Assembly: GCA_937894805.1 (NCBI GenBank)
Contig: CALAYR010000114.1
Coordinates: forward strand, 1-20,013
Reading direction: 5' to 3'
Source: an uncultured Acidimicrobiaceae bacterium
GTDB taxonomy: Bacteria > Actinomycetota > Acidimicrobiia > Acidimicrobiales > RAAP-2
Length of the DNA stretch: 20,013 bases
In this document: in pieces, positions 1 to 6,719 of the stretch
Position numbering within the stretch: the stretch's first letter is position 1
How the letters are laid out: each line of letters opens with the position of its first letter
The notes under the pieces: model-generated
The model's input: only the letters and a program-made list of their open reading frames with translations
The model's database searches: none
Told to the model about the DNA's origin: nothing
Made by a program: the position numbers and the translations under genes

Positions 1-1
1 C

Positions 2-472
2 ATGCTGCAGACGCCTTTTTCCGACGTGGCGACGGCATTTCAGATATCGACCTACTCGCTGGCCACTCTGGTGGGCGCGTATCGACCTCTCCTTCAAAAG
101 AGCACTGCTCGCGGAGGTGCTTCAGTGGTCGGCTTGGACTTTGATGCCACGCGGGCCTATCCCATGTACGACTGGATGGGGGTTGCCAAGGCCGGACTCG
201 AATCTCTCAGTCGCTATATCGCCAAAGAAGTCGGTCCTGACCATATTCGCGTCAACCTCCTGGCCGCTGGCCCCATCCGAACCATGGCTGCTCGCTCAAT
301 CCCCGGCTTTGCCCAATTCGAGGACTCCTGGTCCGAACGGGCCCCTTTGGGCTGGGACGTCCGTGACGCTTCGGCCGTTCACGACACTGCCGTTGCCATG
401 CTCTCTCCCCTGATGCGAGGAACGACAGCCTCAATTGTGTACGTCGACGGCGGCGCACACGCCATGGGCTAA
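2..472 (+). CDS. fabI: Enoyl-[acyl-carrier-protein] reductase (InhA/FabI type), 3' part only
   Basis: This is the C-terminal part (about 156 residues) of an NADH-dependent enoyl-ACP reductase, which performs the last reduction in each cycle of type II fatty acid synthesis in the cytoplasm. The SDR-type catalytic pair Tyr-X6-Lys is visible in YDWMGVAK (Y56 and K63 of the visible part), followed by the family-typical stretch VNLLAAGPIRT and, near the end, YVDGGAHAMG. From memory these match mycobacterial InhA closely, and InhA is about 269 residues, so roughly 110 N-terminal residues including the NAD-binding glycine motif lie left of the window. The ATG at position 2 is therefore an internal methionine, not the start. 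Its end is 39 bp before the next gene, which appears to have its own promoter. It is probably a housekeeping neighbour rather than part of the polysaccharide locus. Confidence 0.93.
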   Translation: MLQTPFSDVATAFQISTYSLATLVGAYRPLLQKSTARGGASVVGLDFDATRAYPMYDWMGVAKAGLESLSRYIAKEVGPDHIRVNLLAAGPIRTMAARSIPGFAQFEDSWSERAPLGWDVRDASAVHDTAVAMLSPLMRGTTASIVYVDGGAHAMG

Positions 473-477
473 AGAAA

Positions 478-505
478 TTCACCCCCTGTCGTCCTCTTCT
501 ACAAT
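478..505 (+). promoter_or_regulatory. Promoter of the initiating sugar transferase gene (-10 TACAAT)
   Basis: A near-consensus -10 box TACAAT lies at 500-505. A weak -35 candidate TTCACC sits at 478-483 with a 16-bp spacer. Exactly 6 nt after the -10 box is the GTG at 512, which is where transcription would be expected to start. The gene may therefore be read from a leaderless transcript, or from the second start at 542 after a short leader. Confidence 0.6.
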
Positions 506-511
506 CTGCGT

Positions 512-1966
512 GTGTCGTTAACAGCGGAGGGGACGTTTGCGGTGGGTGCCCACCGTCGTCGTCGTGGCCTCACTTCCCGGCGCTATACCGCCAGCCTCGT
601 TGTTCTGGATTACATCTCTGCGTGGGTCGGACTGATTATCGGTCTCGCACTTTTGAACCTAGTAACTCGGAATTCGTTTAATCGCTGGTCGTACCTTGAC
701 TACAACTTGCGCCACGCCTTCTGGTTTCCCATTGGCATAGTTATTGCGATGGCCTTGACGTCGGGTTATCGCGTATCGCGTCGTAGCCCCACTCAGAACG
801 CCTTTACCAACTTCAAAGAGTTGGCTATGGCGACCAGCTTCGGTGGTTTTCTCGCCATGTCCATCAGCTACATCGCGCACCACTTTACGCAGTGGGAAAT
901 TCAAGTCCCGACGCAAATCATCATCGCCATCATGACCACCACATTCGTGATTGCCATCATGCGTGTCGCACTCCGAGCCGTCGTGATGTCACAGCGGCCG
1001 GTGCGCATGGCCGTTATCGATGATGGGACTACGTATCAACGCATCGCCACTCACCTTCACCTACAGCGAGGTATCACGCTCTACGGTCGAATCTCCATGG
1101 ATATCAACGACACCGAGAACACCATCGGCCACATTTCCGACATTGAACGGCTAGCCGAAGAGTTCAACCTCGACCGGGTGATCTTTGGCTCCATGAACTC
1201 CATTACCCCCGAAGTGGCACGTTGGTACCGCAGGACTACCGAATTGGTCGACACCGCCCTAGTGCCGCGCATGTTTGAAGTCATCTCTTGGCGCAGCCGC
1301 CTCACCGAAATGTCCGGGCTTCCCCTGCTCGAGATGGCACCACGTCACGTCAGTCGTTTTGACCTTGCACTCAAACGCGGTTTTGACATCGTCGTCGCAC
1401 TAATCCTGCTCATTCTCAGCATTCCGCATTCGCTCGTTATCGCACTGCTGATCAAACTGACCTCACGGGGACCGATTTTCTATCGGCAAGAGCGTCTCGG
1501 ATTGAATCGCAAACCATTCACCATCTTGAAGTTCCGCACCATGCAGGTAGCACCCATCAATTCGCCGGGTAGCGCCGGACAGCCGGGCGAGGATGCCCCC
1601 TTGTATGTCACACGAGGCAAGATGCAAGAGACCAGCCGACGCACCTGGATTGGTGGTTTCATTAGGAAAATCGGCCTCGATGAAATTCCGCAGTTCATCA
1701 ACGTGCTCACCGGATCGATGAGCATCGTTGGCCCCCGGCCCTTTATCGTTGCCGAGAGCGACATCCAAGATCCCTTCTACGCGCGTCGCTACGACGTTCG
1801 CCCGGGCATCACCGGTCTCTGGCAGGTTTCCGGTCGCAACAATCTCACGGCTGAAGAACTCCGCCAATTGGACTACCTCTACGTCTCTGCCTGGTCTATG
1901 TGGTGGGACATAAAGATCTGCTTCGACACACCTCGCGCCATGCTGCGAGGGCTCGGCGCCTACTAG
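512..1966 (+). CDS. Polyprenyl-phosphate sugar-1-phosphate transferase (initiating enzyme, WbaP/EpsL-like)
   Basis: This integral membrane enzyme would start repeat-unit assembly by moving a sugar-1-phosphate from a nucleotide sugar to undecaprenyl phosphate. The 484 residues show four N-terminal membrane segments (about 28-50, 68-87, 104-125 and 135-157), a Rossmann-like middle domain (about 163-260), then a bacterial sugar transferase domain (about 285-484). That domain has a re-entrant hydrophobic segment (291-317), the motif FYRQERLGLNRKPF and the catalytic Asp-Glu pair D390-E391 in LDEIPQF. It also has SIVGPRPF and RPGITGLWQVSGRN near the end. The length fits the large polyisoprenyl-phosphate hexose-1-phosphate transferase family. 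GTG at 512 is chosen because it sits 6 nt after TACAAT. A rival in-frame GTG at 542 has a strong ribosome site and would remove only ten residues before the first membrane segment. The sugar used cannot be told from sequence. The gene is followed at 2 nt by a GT4. Confidence 0.95.
   Translation: MSLTAEGTFAVGAHRRRRGLTSRRYTASLVVLDYISAWVGLIIGLALLNLVTRNSFNRWSYLDYNLRHAFWFPIGIVIAMALTSGYRVSRRSPTQNAFTNFKELAMATSFGGFLAMSISYIAHHFTQWEIQVPTQIIIAIMTTTFVIAIMRVALRAVVMSQRPVRMAVIDDGTTYQRIATHLHLQRGITLYGRISMDINDTENTIGHISDIERLAEEFNLDRVIFGSMNSITPEVARWYRRTTELVDTALVPRMFEVISWRSRLTEMSGLPLLEMAPRHVSRFDLALKRGFDIVVALILLILSIPHSLVIALLIKLTSRGPIFYRQERLGLNRKPFTILKFRTMQVAPINSPGSAGQPGEDAPLYVTRGKMQETSRRTWIGGFIRKIGLDEIPQFINVLTGSMSIVGPRPFIVAESDIQDPFYARRYDVRPGITGLWQVSGRNNLTAEELRQLDYLYVSAWSMWWDIKICFDTPRAMLRGLGAY
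526..532 (+). promoter_or_regulatory. Strong internal ribosome-binding site competing for the start
   Basis: GGAGGGG at 526-532 is followed by 9 nt and an in-frame GTG at 542. If transcription starts near 512, this would give a conventional 30-nt leader and a 474-residue protein in place of the leaderless 484-residue one. Sequence alone cannot decide between them. Confidence 0.5.
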
Positions 1967-1968
1967 GC

Positions 1969-3048
1969 ATGAGGCGTGTCCCTCTCGCGCTCGCGCATGA
2001 TTATTTAACGCAGCGTGGTGGCGCAGAAAGAGTCGTGGCCGCGTGGACCCACTTCGCACCAGGGGCTCCACTTTTTACCAATCTCTACGAAGCGTCTACA
2101 ACATTCGATGAGTTTGCCTCAGTAGAGATCCACACCGGTCGCCTTAATCGATTTGCCTATTTGCGACACCATCACCGTGCCGCTCTGCCGTTTCTGGCGT
2201 CGGCCACCAAGGCCATCGAAATTGCCGCTGACGTCACCCTGGCTAGTTCGTCTGGCTGGGCCCATGGCGTTAGCGCCTCGGACTATCTGGCGGTCTACTG
2301 TCACGCCCCCGCGCGATGGCTGTACCAGACAGACCGCTACCTCCAGCGAGACGGCCTCGGGTTCGGCGCCCAGGCATCACGGCTCTGGTTGAACCACTTA
2401 CGCCGATGGGATCAAACGGCCCAGCGCCGTGCCGACCTCTACATCGTCAACTCGACGGCAACCCAGTCACTTGTTGAGGAGGTCTACGGAAGATCTGCAC
2501 CGGTCGTGGCTCCACCTGTCGATATCCCTGGCACCATTCCTGCTGGCGACGACCGAGGGGATGTCTTGGTTGTGGCGCGACTCCTGCCGTATAAAAATGT
2601 TGAACTGGCGATCGAAGCGGCGAGGTCCATGCCCGATGTTCGCTTCCGCATCGTGGGAAATGGTCCGCTGTGGGAGAACCTGAGCCAGCTCGCTCCCGCC
2701 AATGTGACGCTCCTCGGTGCTGTCAGCGACGTGCAGTTGTGGCACGAATACGCCAGTACCAAGGTGCATCTGGCTTTAAGTCATGAGGACTTTGGCATCA
2801 CTCCCCTCGAGGCCGCTGCGGCCGGCAAGCCCACTGTGGCGCGGCGTTCAGGGGGTTACCTCGACACGATTACTCCAGCCACTGGAATCTTGATTGACGA
2901 AGACGAGCTGAGCGTGACAACAATTGTCGATGCCCTCAATCAAGCGTTTCAGAGCCCTTGGGATCAGCACCACCTTCATCAACACGCCCAGCAATTTTCA
3001 CGCGAGGCCCATTGGGCCAGACTGCGCCACGTCGTTCCGGGTATCTAA
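1969..3048 (+). CDS. Glycosyltransferase family 4, WbaZ/mannosyltransferase-like
   Basis: This 359-residue GT-B fold enzyme would add one sugar to the lipid-linked repeat unit at the inner face of the membrane. The N-terminal domain opens with LALAHDYLTQRGGAERV, which has the acceptor-side glycine loop. YCHAPARWLYQTDRYL (about 110-125) resembles the CHxPxR(Y/F)L motif of WbaZ-like mannosyltransferases. The C-terminal domain has ARLLPYKNVELAIEA (conserved Arg and Lys, K209), VGNGP (229-233) and the EX7E motif EDFGITPLE (E273 and E281), which bind the nucleotide sugar. ATG at 1969 is chosen because it lies 2 nt after the previous stop and directly precedes the first beta strand; upstream extension to 1900 would only overlap the preceding gene. 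It is the second gene of unit A. Its TAA stop is interlocked with the TAG of the opposing gene. Mannose as donor is only a guess. Confidence 0.9.
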   Translation: MRRVPLALAHDYLTQRGGAERVVAAWTHFAPGAPLFTNLYEASTTFDEFASVEIHTGRLNRFAYLRHHHRAALPFLASATKAIEIAADVTLASSSGWAHGVSASDYLAVYCHAPARWLYQTDRYLQRDGLGFGAQASRLWLNHLRRWDQTAQRRADLYIVNSTATQSLVEEVYGRSAPVVAPPVDIPGTIPAGDDRGDVLVVARLLPYKNVELAIEAARSMPDVRFRIVGNGPLWENLSQLAPANVTLLGAVSDVQLWHEYASTKVHLALSHEDFGITPLEAAAAGKPTVARRSGGYLDTITPATGILIDEDELSVTTIVDALNQAFQSPWDQHHLHQHAQQFSREAHWARLRHVVPGI

Positions 3049-4133
3049 CTCCCAGTAACGGAGTTGACCCAGAGATCTAATCGTTGGGCCACCGATTCGT
3101 TGGTGAAGTTTTTCAACACTGACGTTCGCCCCAGCTCGCCTAGTCGCACGCCCTCTTCGCCGTAGGCGTTGCGTCGAAGCGCTTCGCTAAGGCCCACTAC
3201 ATCACCTTCCGGCACGAGCGTGATACCGGTGAGCTCCGCCACCCAGGGAATCTCCCCAGAGTCGTAGGCCACAACGGGGCGACCCACTGACAACGCTTCA
3301 ATAATCACCCGTCCAAACTGCTCAGTCCATGTTGGTGTTGTTCGACTGGGCAAAGCCAGGACGGAAATCGATTCATAGAAGGAATGCACTTGCTCCGGAG
3401 TCAGTGCACCGTGCCATTGCACTCGAGGGGGCGGCGGTGAAAACAGCGCACGGAGCTCGCCATCACCCACGACCTCTAAGGACAGAGATTCATTCATCGC
3501 TACTGACTCCAGTAGGTCAGTCAGCCCCTTGGACTCCACTAGACGTCCGACGTAGCCGACGACGCCCTCTCGTCGTGGAGTGACAGTGACCACCACTCCA
3601 TCAATACCGTGAGGTACAACATCAACCTTGCTGGGGTCCGCACCCCAGCTCACTGCGCGATTCCCCGCCGCTCGTGAACGTGCCATAACCAAACTCGCGT
3701 GTCGGAGCACAACCCTGCGCCACCTCTTGGCAGGCCAGGGCATCGCGCGATCGAGGTTCTCAGCAGCCTGAATGGCGTACGGCAACTTTCTACGGCGCGC
3801 AAATCTCGAACACTGCCAACCAGCCAGAGAGAAGGCCTCTTCTTCAATGATGCATACGTCAGGATCAAAAGACTGAATGGCACTATTGCGATGCAGTGAG
3901 CCGCGGTAGCGAAACCGCTGTGGAGCACCGGCGCGAGAAACTTCGAGTGGCAAGAGACAGTCCTCAAGACCCGGATGGGTCTCTGGACAAAATGGGTGCG
4001 GAGAGAAATCATGCCGCCACGACGCGGGAGTCACAATCAGCAGTTCGTGACCCAATTGGCGCAATTCGGCGTAAACCGACTGGTTGGCCGCCACGACCGA
4101 GGCGTGGCTAAATACCAAAATGCGTTTCCTCAC
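3045..4133 (-). CDS. Glycosyltransferase family 4
   Basis: This 362-residue cytoplasmic GT-B enzyme presumably adds one residue of the repeat unit. The start MRKRILVFSHASVVAANQ is a typical GT4 N terminus. The donor-binding half has VGYVGRLVESKGLTDLLE (Arg and Lys of the phosphate site), LEVVGDGEL and the EX7E motif EQFGRVIIE (E271 and E279, numbered from the chosen start). GTG at 4133 is preferred because it begins the first beta strand and lies 6 nt after a CACGAT box; reading up to 4211 would run through the divergent promoter and into the flippase gene. AGGGAG directly abuts this GTG, too close for a ribosome site, which fits a leaderless message. It is a single-gene unit, divergent from the flippase and convergent with the preceding GT4. 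Donor and acceptor are unknown. Confidence 0.9.
   Translation of the reverse strand: MRKRILVFSHASVVAANQSVYAELRQLGHELLIVTPASWRHDFSPHPFCPETHPGLEDCLLPLEVSRAGAPQRFRYRGSLHRNSAIQSFDPDVCIIEEEAFSLAGWQCSRFARRRKLPYAIQAAENLDRAMPWPAKRWRRVVLRHASLVMARSRAAGNRAVSWGADPSKVDVVPHGIDGVVVTVTPRREGVVGYVGRLVESKGLTDLLESVAMNESLSLEVVGDGELRALFSPPPPRVQWHGALTPEQVHSFYESISVLALPSRTTPTWTEQFGRVIIEALSVGRPVVAYDSGEIPWVAELTGITLVPEGDVVGLSEALRRNAYGEEGVRLGELGRTSVLKNFTNESVAQRLDLWVNSVTGS
3047..3065. terminator. Possible bidirectional terminator hairpin at a convergent junction
   Basis: AACTCC at 3047-3052 and GGAGTT at 3060-3065 form a perfect 6-bp stem with a 7-nt loop. It begins inside the plus-strand stop codon and lies in the last codons of the minus-strand GT4. 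There is no T-run on either side, so it would be a weak hairpin at best. Confidence 0.25.
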
Positions 4134-4188
4134 CTCCCTATCGTGGCAGAAACACACCCCCGGCGAGCGACCTGCCACAATCATTGAC
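4134..4188. promoter_or_regulatory. Divergent promoter between a GT4 gene and the flippase gene
   Basis: Only 55 bp separate the two divergent GTG starts at 4133 (minus) and 4189 (plus). On the plus strand CACAAT (4176-4181) lies 7 nt before GTG 4189. On the minus strand CACGAT (4145-4140) lies 6 nt before GTG 4133. Both resemble a TANNNT -10 box with C in the first position, at the distance expected if transcription starts at the start codon. I see no good -35 box for either and no ribosome site for the flippase, so an activator or leaderless expression is plausible. Confidence 0.5.
4140..4181. repeat. Inverted repeat embedding both -10 boxes
   Basis: The arms ATCGTGGCAG (4140-4149) and CTGCCACAAT (4172-4181) are reverse complements at 9 of 10 positions, with a 22-nt spacer. 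Arm-to-arm distance is 32 bp, about three helical turns, and the centre (4160.5) falls almost exactly midway between the two start codons. Each arm ends in the presumed -10 hexamer of one gene. It could be an operator for a shared dimeric regulator, or a duplicated promoter core. Confidence 0.55.
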
Positions 4189-5808
4189 GTGAATGAGCCC
4201 ACTGAGACCACCGAGCCCCGCCGCCGGGGTCAGGAATATCGTGGCGCCCGCGCTGCGACGAACTCTCTCGTAACGGCGGCCGGCGTTGTTTGTGTTCTGC
4301 TCATCGCGCTTGTTACAACCCCGATTTCGCTCTCGCACCTCGGACTCGTGGAGTTTGGCATCTGGAGCTTCGTTACGGTCACCGTTGGCTACATCTCAAC
4401 CTTGGACCCGGGCTTTGGCAACATGGTGGTGCGCTATGGCGCGCGAGGTCGCATTGAGGGGGATCACTTAATCGGCGCGAGAATCACCACTGTGGGAACG
4501 CTCGCGTGGCTGGCCATTGGTGCCGCTGGGCTACCAATCGTGGTGGCGATTGTGCATCCATTGATGCATCACCTCAACTACAGCCCGGGTGTACAAATTG
4601 CCGCTGAGCGGTTCTTTTACTGGACCTACGCACTCGTCTTTTTCGGTTCGATACTGGCCACCCTCTCATCACGACTCGTCGCGGTTGGTGAACAGTGGAT
4701 CATCACCGTGATTGATGTTGTTTCGAGATTGATTTACGCGGTTCTGCTCATTGTGTTACTCGTTCACGGAATGCGGTTATCGGCCATTGTGATTGCCACG
4801 TCAGTGCAGTACGCCGTTTCATACATTGCGACACTCATTGTGATCATTCTTCGTCACGGCGCTCCCTACGCCAGCCCGCGAGGTATTACTCCCGAGATTC
4901 GTAAGGAACTACGCCGCGTAAGTGGTTGGTTTCAACTCAACTCCATTCTCGAAACCCTGACCTACGAGACCGATCCCATCGTCATCTCCACCTTGGTGTC
5001 GCCGGCAGCCACTGGACTGTGGTCGATTGCTCAGCGCCTGGCTCGTCAAATCACCTACTTCGGCTACATCCCTAATGGCAATCTCCTACCCACGATCTCC
5101 GCAGCAGTAGCGGCAGATGAGGGCCTAGATGGGCTGCGACGGATCTATGTGCGAGCCAACCGCATCATTGTGCTCATTGGTGTCGTGATGGCCGGCTTAG
5201 TCATGGCTCTCGGACCAGTGTTACTCACCGCGTGGCTCGATCGTCCGTTCCTCAGTGCGTCAACGGCCACGATACTCATCGCGCTGGGCATGGTGGCGGG
5301 CACCCCGCGACCCGCCACGGCTGCGGCCATTTTCGCGATTGGCAAAGTGGGCCTGGGAACTCGCGCCCAGCTCGTGGCCTTTCTCGTTAATGTCATTCTC
5401 ACTCTTGCGCTAGTGAAGCCGTTTGGACTCAACGGCGTCCTGGTGGGGACGCTTTGCGCGAAAGTCTGCGCTACCTCCTATCTTCTGATGCGTTTTTCAC
5501 GGATGGTCGAGAGCACTGCGAGGGTCCTCATACTCCCTTGGATCTCGCGAGTCGTGCTGATCGGAGCTGCCGCCACAGTGTCAACTCGCCTCCTTATGGA
5601 TCGCTGGGAGTGGGCTCTTGACTCTCGCTGGCACGCTCTAGGTGGCGCTACGGCCCTCAGCCTCCTCTTTGGCCTCATTGCACTCACCGCAATTCGCCTG
5701 ACGAAGTACTTCTCGAGGGAAGACTTGCTCTGGCTACGCGGAGCCATGCCCTCGCCGATTCGTCGTTGCTTTACCGATCGGGCCATTCGATTGCTGAGTG
5801 GCGCATGA
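4189..5808 (+). CDS. Polysaccharide flippase, Wzx/MviN-MATE type (oligosaccharide translocase)
   Basis: This 539-residue multispanning membrane protein probably flips the lipid-linked repeat unit to the outer face of the membrane. After a short charged N terminus (EPTETTEPRRRG), hydrophobic segments run throughout. The first is VTAAGVVCVLLIALVTTPISL, followed by the family-typical G-x-x-EFGIWS element (LGLVEFGIWSFVTV) and GFGNMVVRYGARG; in all I estimate 12-14 segments. The mid-protein stretch YETDPIVISTLVSPAATGLWSIAQRLARQ matches the pattern seen in Wzx proteins, where a new subbundle begins. GTG 4189 is chosen because earlier in-frame codons would run through the divergent promoter and into the opposing gene. 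The stop overlaps the next gene as ATGA, so the two are likely translationally coupled. Sequence does not reveal substrate specificity. A peptidoglycan lipid II role is less likely given the context. Confidence 0.88.
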   Translation: MNEPTETTEPRRRGQEYRGARAATNSLVTAAGVVCVLLIALVTTPISLSHLGLVEFGIWSFVTVTVGYISTLDPGFGNMVVRYGARGRIEGDHLIGARITTVGTLAWLAIGAAGLPIVVAIVHPLMHHLNYSPGVQIAAERFFYWTYALVFFGSILATLSSRLVAVGEQWIITVIDVVSRLIYAVLLIVLLVHGMRLSAIVIATSVQYAVSYIATLIVIILRHGAPYASPRGITPEIRKELRRVSGWFQLNSILETLTYETDPIVISTLVSPAATGLWSIAQRLARQITYFGYIPNGNLLPTISAAVAADEGLDGLRRIYVRANRIIVLIGVVMAGLVMALGPVLLTAWLDRPFLSASTATILIALGMVAGTPRPATAAAIFAIGKVGLGTRAQLVAFLVNVILTLALVKPFGLNGVLVGTLCAKVCATSYLLMRFSRMVESTARVLILPWISRVVLIGAAATVSTRLLMDRWEWALDSRWHALGGATALSLLFGLIALTAIRLTKYFSREDLLWLRGAMPSPIRRCFTDRAIRLLSGA

Positions 5809-6719
5809 CTTCGATTTCACTCGTCATCCCCTCCTACGCAAGAGCCTTAGACCTCGGCGCCGCCCTTGATTCCGCACTACAGCAAGATGACGCTTTCGAC
5901 GAAATCATTGTTGTGGCGCGCGACGACGATCCCGAGACGATCGCTGTCGCACGTTCTCGATCGGTGACCCTTGCGACCGTCAATGAACCGGGTGTGCTCG
6001 CGGCCATGGTGGCGGGCTCGCGATTAGCGACGAGCGACGTGGTCGCGTTTACCGATGATGACGCACGCCTGCCGAAGGATCACGCGTCACGCCTTCGGTC
6101 CTATTTCGAAGATTCCACCGTGAGCGGAGTCGGCGGACGCGACGTTCTCTACGACGAAATGACGCCGCGCCCAACTTCGCTGACTGGCAACGTCGGGCGC
6201 GTGCGATGGTTCGGGCGAGTCGTGGGAAATCATCATCGAGGTGACGGTGACCCGCGAGCAGTCTTCATGCTGAAGGGTGTTAACGCGGCCTATCGGCGCT
6301 CGACGCTCGCCTTTCCGTTGGGACTACGCGGTCAGGGGGCGCAGCCTCACTTCGAAGTGGCCATCGGAAGCTGGATTGCGAGGCATGGCGGCACACTGCT
6401 CTACGACCCGCAACTGCGAGTTGAGCACCACCCCGCCCTTCGTCTCGGTGACGACCAGCGAACGTCGCCCTCAAATGCCGCCATCTTGGATTCGGCCTAC
6501 AACCTCGCCCGGTCCCTGCCACCGCGCTTCCTACTCCGGCGCCTGCTCTACGTAATTTTGCTCGGCGATACCAATTGTCCCGGCATTGGTCGCTCGCTCG
6601 TGGCCTTGATGCGCCGAGAGAAGTCCGTCTTGGCTCGTCGGAGTCCCAGTTGGCGGGGGACACTCATGGCCTGGTCTGACCGTCGCCAGCCACTGACGTT
6701 CGAGGCTGGAAGCGCCTAA
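5805..6719 (+). CDS. Glycosyltransferase family 2
   Basis: This 304-residue GT-A fold enzyme would transfer a sugar to the growing repeat unit. The start MTSISLVIPSYARALDLGAAL is the classic GT2 opening. The metal and donor motif is FTDDDARLP (D84-D86). The usual second-strand DDGS is replaced by ARDDDPET. VGGRDVLYD, LKGVNAAYRRS and EVAIGSWIARHG match the acceptor-side and (E/D)D-like regions of rhamnosyl- or glucosyltransferase-like GT2 enzymes. I see no membrane span apart from a mildly hydrophobic stretch near residues 245-255. ATG 5805 overlaps the flippase TGA by ATGA and precedes the first beta strand, so it is better than the upstream start at 5766. Its TAA interlocks with the TAG of the opposing double enzyme. 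The donor is unknown. Confidence 0.9.
   Translation: MTSISLVIPSYARALDLGAALDSALQQDDAFDEIIVVARDDDPETIAVARSRSVTLATVNEPGVLAAMVAGSRLATSDVVAFTDDDARLPKDHASRLRSYFEDSTVSGVGGRDVLYDEMTPRPTSLTGNVGRVRWFGRVVGNHHRGDGDPRAVFMLKGVNAAYRRSTLAFPLGLRGQGAQPHFEVAIGSWIARHGGTLLYDPQLRVEHHPALRLGDDQRTSPSNAAILDSAYNLARSLPPRFLLRRLLYVILLGDTNCPGIGRSLVALMRREKSVLARRSPSWRGTLMAWSDRRQPLTFEAGSA

Noticed and set aside
1900..1968. Upstream extension of the GT4 gene start
   Set aside because: It would overlap the end of the sugar transferase gene; ATG 1969 directly precedes the conserved first strand.
1463..2071. A 202-codon open frame on the minus strand
   Set aside because: It lies opposite the strongly supported sugar transferase and GT4 genes, has no recognisable motifs and is explained by codon bias of the real genes.
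4134..4211. Upstream extension of the minus-strand GT4 to 4211
   Set aside because: The added residues are not GT4-like and cross the divergent promoter and the flippase start.
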